From positions 613,174 to 648,822 of the forward strand of contig BFEA01000691.1 in NCBI GenBank assembly GCA_003427395.1: 35,649 nt of DNA. The letters are read 5' to 3'. Shown piece by piece: positions 29,799 to 35,649 of the stretch. The notes beneath the pieces were generated by a model. That model was not told where the DNA came from. It did no database searches and was given only the letters and a program-made list of their open reading frames with translations. The translations under genes and the position numbers were made by a program. The DNA comes from Chara braunii (Eukaryota > Streptophyta > Charophyceae > Charales > Characeae). Every line of letters begins with the position of its first letter. The stretch's first letter is position 1.

Positions 29799-30166
29799 CA
29801 TTTTGTCATGAACCCTCAGTCTCAGATTGTACGTGGGCGTGGGTCACGGCACCAGACAAGATGAGTGAAAAGAGAGATTAAGAGAGATTGACCAGAGGGA
29901 TGAGTGAGGACTCTTGAGAGGTGCTGACCATGCTTGTTTATGTGTACTTTCTGAGATTATTATGAGTTATCATTCTTCCCTCATTCATTTGCTCTTGCCT
30001 TTACTCGAGTTAGTCAGTCTTGCTTTTAGTATTATTTTTGCTTGACGATTGCCTCCGTGGATGTTTTGTCACAGTTCTCAAAACCAGATTGACATAATTG
30101 ATGCATGCATAGCACCCCATAATTTTATGATTATTACTTGCATAATTCTCTGCTGTTTCGAATCAA

Positions 30167-30172
30167 AATAAA
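30167..30172 (+). terminator. Poly(A) signal of 3' LTR
   Basis: AATAAA, counterpart of 9282-9287. It would end the element's RNA near 30190. Confidence 0.5.
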
Positions 30173-30360
30173 AGATTCCTAAGACCGGTGAACGGCGAAG
30201 ACCGCAATCGAAGGGTCTCGCTCGAAGCCAGACGCACACAACAGGAAGGGATTTGCACTATTTATTTTACTTTATTTATTGCAATCATATAAAAAATCCT
30301 GCGTGACAACCTGTTGGCTTTCCGGTCGTCCGAAGTGGCTCGACTCGAAGAAGTGCGACA

Positions 30361-31221
30361 CCGGACCCCCGTGTTTGGTGAGGGGGTCTGGCGGATCCGG
30401 AACGCCGGCCCCCCGTGTTTGGTAAGGGGGTTCGGCGTTCCGGATCCGCCGGACCCCTCCCCCCTGTCGAGCAGGGGGGTTATTTGGTGAAGGGGTTCTG
30501 GCGGATCCGGAACGACGGACCCTTGTGTTTCGTGAGGGGGTCCGGCGTTCCGGATCCGCCGGACCCCCGTGTTTGGTGAGGGGGTCCGGCGGATCCAGAA
30601 CGTTGGACCCCCGTGTTTGGTGAGGGGGTGCGGCGGATTCCGAACGCCGGACCCTCGCGTTTGATGAGGGGGTCCGGCGGATTTGGAACGCTGATCCCCC
30701 TCACCAAACACCCCCTCACCAAACACGGGGGTTCGGCGGATCCGGAACGTCGGAGCTCCTCACCAAACACAGGGGTCTGGCATTCCGAATCCGCCGGACC
30801 CCCTCACCTAAGACACCCTCACCAAACACGGGGGTCCAGCTGATCCCGAACGCCGGACCCCCTCACCAAACACGGGGGACTGGCATTCCGGATCCGTCGG
30901 ACCCCCTCACCAAACACGCCCCCTGATCGACGGGGGTTTCCGGCGGATCCGGAACGTCGGGCCCCCTCACCAAACACGGTGGTTCGGTGTTCCGGAACCG
31001 CTGGACCCCCCTCGTTCTGGAACGCCGGACCCCCTCATTGAACGGAGGGGTCCGGCGGATCTGGAACGCTGGACCCCTTGATCGGTAGCGGGGGGTCCGG
31101 CGTTCCGGGTCCGCCGGGCCCTTCCGTTCGATGAGGGTGTCCGGCGAATCCGCCACGTTCGATAAGGAACCCCGCGTTCGATGAGGGGTCCGATGTTCCG
31201 CATCCGCTGGATCCCCGTCCT
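30361..31221. repeat. 44-bp satellite array, right flank, with orientation switch
   Basis: Same monomer family as 1-931. From 30361 to about 30690 the core reads GTGTTTGGTGAG (reverse of the left array). It flips to CTCACCAAACAC at about 30695-30720 and stays so to about 30990. After that it degrades into relatives with TTCGATGAGGGG or TTGAACG cores. GTCGAGCAGGGG variants occur at about 30460 and 30920. Frames through it are repeat artefacts. Confidence 0.93.
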
Positions 31222-31599
31222 TCCTTGCACATGTGGTCCACCTTTTACACATTGTTTCCTCATGAGGGCACAAGCTCTATGTTGCCTATGGTCTGGATTC
31301 GCCCGACTCCCTTTGACGTCGAGCGTGGGGGATCCAGCGTCCGCCTGACTCCCCACGATCTGCCGGAACCTTTTGCTCGCTGGACGTGGTCCAGCGTTCT
31401 TGATCTGCGTGGGTTGGGGGGGGAGAATCGCGATGGGGGTGTGGGGGGGAGGGGGGAGAGGGTCCGGGTCCTTCCTGCGCCCGGAGGTGGGTGGTGGGGG
31501 GTTCGGTGTCCCTTCTCATGTGTCTTTTTGTTTTGGATTCTTTTGTTATGTTCAAGTTATGTCCTCTCAGAGGTCATTTCCATCTATGTTAAGGACTCG
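31222..31599. other. Satellite edge and G-rich stretch, no gene
   Basis: Decayed satellite-like pieces (GGGGGATCCAGCG), then G runs around 31415-31500. An open frame crosses it into the gene on the right, but its reading (Gly/Arg-rich, then hydrophobic) looks like chance. Confidence 0.5.
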
Positions 31600-34067
31600 A
31601 TGGAAAAGGGGATGGACAATTGTTACTACAGTTCTCTGCCTTATGTGCAGGTTCTTCGCACACCCGTGCCCGATGCTCCTGAGAACTCCTGTGAGAGCCG
31701 GTCTCTGGATGTTATCATCACATTGTCGAAACATGGTCACCCTCCACACTGTGGTGATGGTATGCCCAGACGCTGCCCACGTCACCGGCCCATGCCATCT
31801 TCCAATATCAACGTCATGCGGCGTCTTCACCTTGACGATATCATCAACGACGTCGGCTGCTTGCCTTTTACTGCCGGCACAAGCCCAGCGCACGGGTCTC
31901 TGAAACCTTCTATTCAGGGGATTTCGCCACCGGCAACTGACGCTGACGACCGGTATGTTCCCATGGACATGGTGTTGTCGCCATCACGCGAAGGCAATGA
32001 AAAGGGGGGGGTTGAGGTTGCTCGTTCGTCGGACGTCGACTTGCCAGTCGGAGAAGACACCGCAATATCTGCCTTGTCTATGTTGTGCGGTACAAAAGGA
32101 AAGAGAAAATACACGTATAGACTCAGGAAACGAAGTGCTTCGGCATCCACCTCCACTTTCCAACGTAGATGTAGCGTAGACCTATGTAACCGTTTGAACG
32201 CCATGAACGCGCGTTCTTGTTCAAATGTGCGTTTGAACGCGGATTTAAATTCGCGTTCAAAATTGAACGGTGTTCAATTTTTTTTTATTTATTTATTATT
32301 TTTTTTTTTTATTTTTTTTTTTCGATGCCTTAGAATAACTTGCTTAATCTTATTTTTTTTAATGAGTTCTCTTTGATGTGGGGTACATGCCTGTTAATTT
32401 TGGAGTTATTTTGCTGAGGGAAAAAAAAATGAAAAATTGGCAAAGATGGCGGTGTCAAATCGTGTTCGCCCACTTATTTGTTTACTTTTTATTTTCTGTT
32501 TTTACTTTATTTCGCCACCTAAAAAAAACTATTATTTTTTTACACTTTTTTCATGAGTTTTGTATAATGTGAAGTACACATCTGTAAATTTTTAGGGCAT
32601 TTGGCTCTGCCAAAACAAAAATAAAAAATCGTCAAAGATGGAGGTGTCACAAACGTACTCTCGCACTCACTAATTTCAATTCTCTTTTTATTTTTTTCTA
32701 TTTTTATTTTTCTATTTTTATTTCCAATCTGGTAATGAATTTGGATGTCATGCTCAGGCGAATGTTGTTTATTTTATTTTTTTCCATCACATATTTGGTT
32801 TTCGGATTTTTTTTATTTTTTTTTTTGCCCCCCTTGAGGAATCGAACTCCGCGTCCGTTTGCGTTCAATGCACGCGCGTGCATTCCGTTCAGTTTCTGAA
32901 CGGAAAACCCGCGTTCAATGAACGCGCGGTTTCATAGGCGTAGATGAGTGGGAGGTCGTCCTCCACAAAACATGTTGCAAGACGTACCAATGTCTTTCTA
33001 AACTGAGAGTAGAGGACGTGGGGAAGTGTAGACGTGACTACCTCGTTCTCAAAGGGAAGGACATGCGGAAGTGGTGGATAGCGAAAATTCAGAACTTCAT
33101 TTCGTTAGTTGACCGTAAACCGACAGTCAAACTGATAGTGAAGTTGCACCTTGTGTGCGTCACTGCTTGGTGTCTCATATTGGGCGTCGGCAGGAACACG
33201 TTCACAAAATACAGCGATGACCTCGACAAAGGAACCGTCGATGCTCGTCACGGCCATTGCGGGCGTCCACGGACAATGACCACCTACGCCATTACATGGT
33301 CGGCGTTTGAGGACATAATCTTAGACGAGTCTGATCTCATGCCAGATCAAACTGAGACAGGCCCGAACTTTGAGATTAGAAATCGCATTCGGCTTCCGTC
33401 GGTGTATACGCCCCAAAGAAATACGTCTTCCACAACATTCGTAGGCGACTCTCTAAGCTTGGTGTCTGCTGCTCGTCGTACCAGGTCTTCTGCATTTTTT
33501 CATTTTTTCATTGTGTTTAGAATGTCTGCATCGTCAGAGTGGAAGCGTAATGAGAAATGGGGGACACCAGTGATATGAGTGGACCTCCTATCATGGAAAA
33601 CAAGAACGCAAATGAAGGTTGTTGGTGTGGAAGCAGTCGACTGGTGTGAATTGCAGCCCTCGATTGAGTTGTGGTACGACGAGGAGTGCCCACAACTCTA
33701 CAACCTCGTCAAGACGGTTGAGCCTGATGCAAACAACGAAAGGCAAGGTAGTGGCAAATGGACCAAAACGTTTTACGGGTTGGGGTTAGTTCGCATGCAG
33801 AGGGAGAATGGGCGTGACGGATCAGTGACATGAGTGACATTTTGTTCAAATGGTGATCTGACACGGTGCGCGACATGGATTGAACGAACGAAGGTGTCGT
33901 CAATGGAGCAAACCACCACCATGCAAAGGGTGACGTTAAAGTATGTCAAACATGTATGCAACAAAATCAAAGACGCAATGTTGCACTTCATCCATGAAAG
34001 ATCGAGGATCGCCATTCACGTGACAACGACTTTAATCACAGGCCACAACGAAGACGAAAAAAACTGA
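31600..34067 (+). pseudogene. Broken multicopy-type gene, transposase-like family suspected
   Basis: Suggested start is ATG 31600 (MEKGMDNCYY). The frame runs to 32180, is cut by a 758-bp transposon, and resumes at 32945 in the same frame once one 6-bp duplication is dropped. Readable phrases are HKTCCKTYQCLSKLRVEDV, RKWWIAKIQNF, CVTAWCLILGVGRNTFTKY and DARHGHCGRPRTMTTYA. From memory these resemble a large uncharacterised protein family in Chara and other eukaryotes, possibly transposon-derived; not verified. After about 33410 another frame fits better (NIRRRLSKLGVCCSSYQVF), so a frameshift is likely. TGA codons at 33576 and 33831 interrupt the first frame, which otherwise stays open to 34067. 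Upstream introns are possible. Confidence 0.55.
32181..32938. mobile_element. 758-bp non-autonomous DNA transposon
   Basis: Terminal inverted repeats CCTATGTAACCG and (reversed right end) CCTATGAAACCG, flanked by a 6-bp duplication CGTAGA (32175-32180 and 32939-32944). Both subterminal parts hold many GTTCAA/TTGAAC palindromes, for example GCGTTCAATGAACGCG. The middle is T-rich and holds a diverged direct duplication of about 200 bp (GGCAAAGATGGCGGTGTCA against CGTCAAAGATGGAGGTGTCA). No transposase. I cannot assign the superfamily; a 6-bp duplication is not the commonest size. Confidence 0.8.
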
Positions 34068-34200
34068 AACTGAAAAAAACTAACGCAATAACAAAGTTCA
34101 ATATTGTCGATCATATTCGACGGCGCGAAAGTGGCAAACGAAACAACTTGCAATCCATCTTGCGTCGGTCTTCGCATTGACTGTCGTTCCGCAACCACAC
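33921..34200 (+). pseudogene. Coding-like unit, copy 1
   Basis: Reads CNKIKDAMLHFIHERSRIAI, then in a second frame TKFNIVDHIRRRESGKRN. It aligns with 34715-34950 at DNA and protein level. It overlaps the end of the broken gene's frame. Unknown family. Confidence 0.45.
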
Positions 34201-34714
34201 TAATCTTTTTCTAATGACCCGCATATGCATGCGGGGAATGACAATGACTCTCTGGACTTATGCAAGCGGTGCGTTCTATTCCATACGTCATCCCTAATTG
34301 TGATGTTTATGGTTTTTTTTTTTTTTTGCCCCATACAGTATGGACTCAGAATATATGCACAGACAGCGACGATAGGAGAAGTGGGGAACGTCGATAAAAT
34401 GGGCGGAGATGACATCCGAGCGACTAAAAAGGCACTATAACGAGATCGAACTTATCACGTGGGATTTTGCCTATGACGAACCGTAAGAATAAAAGTTTAC
34501 AATCTCGTGAAGGTATGAGACCACAACAATACTTACAAGAATGAAGGGATCACAACGTACAAACCATAAGTTTTACAGTTACGGGCTTGCGTCTGTCATG
34601 GTGTCACACAAATGCAGCGCAACCGTTGCATGTGTTGTTGTAAGTTATCGGTAAGGGTTAACAGTATGTACAACACAAATGTGAAGACACAAGATACCGC
34701 AAAGGGACGATGAA
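34201..34714. other. Stretch between the two units, no firm gene
   Basis: It includes a T run at about 34312-34327 and a short protein-like phrase, NEIELITWDFAYDEP, near 34440-34485. No complete frame. Confidence 0.4.
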
Positions 34715-35089
34715 GATTTGATGATGCAAGCGTACAAGCAACACATCAAACAGTATTGTATGAACGCACGAAATGCAATGTTGGAATTCGTAGCTCGAAG
34801 AACATCTATCACAGTCGGGATATCGTCAGTCGTCATAAAAGAGCAAGATGCGTCAGAGGTTCCTCGAAAATACAAGAAAACAAAACTAACTACCAACTTC
34901 AACATCATGGACAGTGTATTCCACCGACCAAACGGGCAACGCACCAGCCTTATTCACTTACGACGTTGTTGCATCTTTCGACAGAAGATTGCTAATGACT
35001 CGTTTGTTTACAAGGTAGTAGATTTTTCGTGCGTGAGAGAGTTTTTCGTGCATAGAAGTTGGAGTAGACGTTTTTGTTTTTTTCATTGA
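34715..35089 (+). pseudogene. Coding-like unit, copy 2
   Basis: Frame from ATG 34718 to TGA 35089: CMNARNAMLEFVARRTSITV, then KTKLTTNFNIMDSVFHR and GQRTSL. The first about 80 residues match copy 1, and the tail (VREFFVHRSWSRRFCFFH) looks like chance. The stretch 35090-35272 is T- and AT-rich without a gene, ending in a G run at about 35222. Confidence 0.4.
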
Positions 35090-35272
35090 CCGATTTAGTT
35101 TTTTTTCCTTTTTGACAAGGCGGATTTCCTCGAGGTAGCTACATGTTCACCATTATTTTCCAACAAACGATTTCGTTTTTTTTTGTAGTGTAGACCATGT
35201 ATATAAAAAATATATATATTTGGGGGGGGGGCAGAAGAGGTTAATAACAGTCGTATTTTTCATCACCACTTA

Positions 35273-35453
35273 CACCCTTCACCACTTCAGGATGCAGCCT
35301 GCCTAGACAAGTGGTTTTCAGGGTCCTCGGACCTTTCACCACTTCAGGACCATTCAGGTCTGAAAATCCTGAATGGTCTTGAAGTGGTGAAAGTTCCGAA
35401 GACCCCGAAAACCACATGTTTAGGCAGGCTGCATCCTCAAGTGGTGAAGGGTG
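35273..35453. repeat. Long hairpin (86-nt arms)
   Basis: Arms 35273-35358 and 35368-35453, separated by a 9-nt loop, are near-complete reverse complements with a few mismatches (for example GGATGCAGCCTGCCTAGAC against GTTTAGGCAGGCTGCATCC). Transcribed, it would fold into one long stem. Confidence 0.85.
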
Positions 35454-35640
35454 GTTTTCATGGCCTTCGGACCTTTCACCACTTCAGGACCATTCAGGAT
35501 TTTCAGGCTGCCAAAAACTCTCACTTAACCACTTTAGGACACCCTTCACCACTTCAGGACCATTCATGATTTTCAGACTGCCAAAAACTCTTACTTCAGA
35601 ATTTTCATTCCTGAATTTTCAGCTACCCGATAATCGTTTG
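35454..35640. repeat. Tandem copies of the hairpin arm sequence
   Basis: Direct repeats of TTCACCACTTCAGGACCATT followed by CAGGATTTTCAG and CTGCCAAAAACTCT, with at least two copies here plus the arm itself. It runs to the window edge. Confidence 0.8.
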
Positions 35641-35649
35641 TGGGGGGGG

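Larger units (their letters stand above)
932..30360 (+). mobile_element. Ty3/gypsy-type LTR retrotransposon with giant LTRs (29.4 kb)
   Basis: Two direct repeats of 8.54 and 8.65 kb share TG...CA ends and flank a 12.2-kb internal region. That region has a tRNA-Asp-type primer binding site, gag, protease, RT, RNase H, integrase (Ty3/gypsy domain order) and a purine-rich stretch before the 3' LTR. The 5-bp flanks differ (CTCGG before, CCGGA after), so no target-site duplication is visible. gag-pol carries many in-frame stops and the element is not autonomous now. In a 100-bp comparison (1501-1600 against the matching 3' LTR stretch) I counted 3 differences, all transitions, so the copy is not very recent. 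A plain segmental duplication would not explain the LTR ends and adjoining primer site. Confidence 0.93.
21707..30360 (+). repeat. 3' LTR (8,654 bp)
   Basis: It starts TGTCGGAGGGTGCGG and ends GAAGAAGTGCGACA. It is collinear with the 5' LTR. It is 110 bp longer net, through a 14-bp minisatellite expansion (29022-29122) and a rearranged patch (29338-29550), partly balanced by small deletions (for example around 28.88 kb). Stretches not listed separately match the gene-free 5' LTR stretches. It carries the same modules with a different set of lesions, so each LTR keeps some frames that the other has lost. Confidence 0.93.

Noticed and set aside
30262-31356. Several minus- and plus-strand frames over the right satellite
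   Set aside because: Same repeat artefact; one of them also crosses the LTR end.
31225-31599. Upstream part of the 383-codon frame as the true start of the right-hand gene
   Set aside because: It begins in decayed satellite and G-runs. Protein-like reading starts only about 31.6 kb. The C-terminal end of that frame lies in the DNA transposon.

Overview
This is a eukaryotic, repeat-dominated window. There are no bacterial gene signals, rRNA, tRNA or CRISPR. The Ty3/gypsy pol reading (RT motif YIDDNLVKG, RNase H, integrase) and the broken gene on the right both resemble, from memory, multicopy proteins of the charophyte alga Chara. A streptophyte alga is my best guess; I could not search for it.

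Layout: (1) 1-931, a 44-bp GC-rich satellite array. (2) 932-30360, one 29.4-kb LTR retrotransposon with very long terminal repeats: 5' LTR 932-9475 (8,544 bp) and 3' LTR 21707-30360 (8,654 bp). Both start TGTCGGAGGG and end CA. A tRNA-Asp-type primer binding site lies 4 bp after the 5' LTR, and a G-rich polypurine stretch precedes the 3' LTR. (3) 30361-31221, more of the same satellite, first in reversed orientation and then forward. (4) 31600-34067, a broken multicopy-type gene split by a 758-bp DNA transposon. (5) 33.9-35.1 kb, two diverged copies of a coding-like unit. (6) 35273-35453, a hairpin with 86-nt arms, followed by tandem copies of its arm sequence.

Inside the element: each LTR has a TATA box about 1.1 kb in and an AATAAA signal about 190 bp from its end, so the repeated RNA part (R) may be about 7 kb. 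The LTRs carry short coding-like modules, which I call A, B and C. Diverged relatives of them lie in a 2.5-kb array (9811-12264) between the primer binding site and gag. Then follow gag (12335), zinc knuckle, aspartic protease, RT (after an AT-rich nested insertion at about 15.1-15.63 kb), RNase H and integrase, ending at 18605. A 3.1-kb 3' untranslated stretch full of diverged tandem repeats follows. It holds a 154-codon open frame on the minus strand (20704-21168).

The element looks dead. gag to protease has 5 in-frame stops and RT to integrase has 12, yet frames are kept over kilobases. Most stops can be explained as C-to-T or G-to-A changes. There is no target-site duplication, and the satellite flanks face opposite ways, so the locus has probably been rearranged or recombined since insertion.

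The candidate undescribed system is the set of small repeated protein modules spread over the giant LTRs and the pre-gag leader. I recognise no known family in them.
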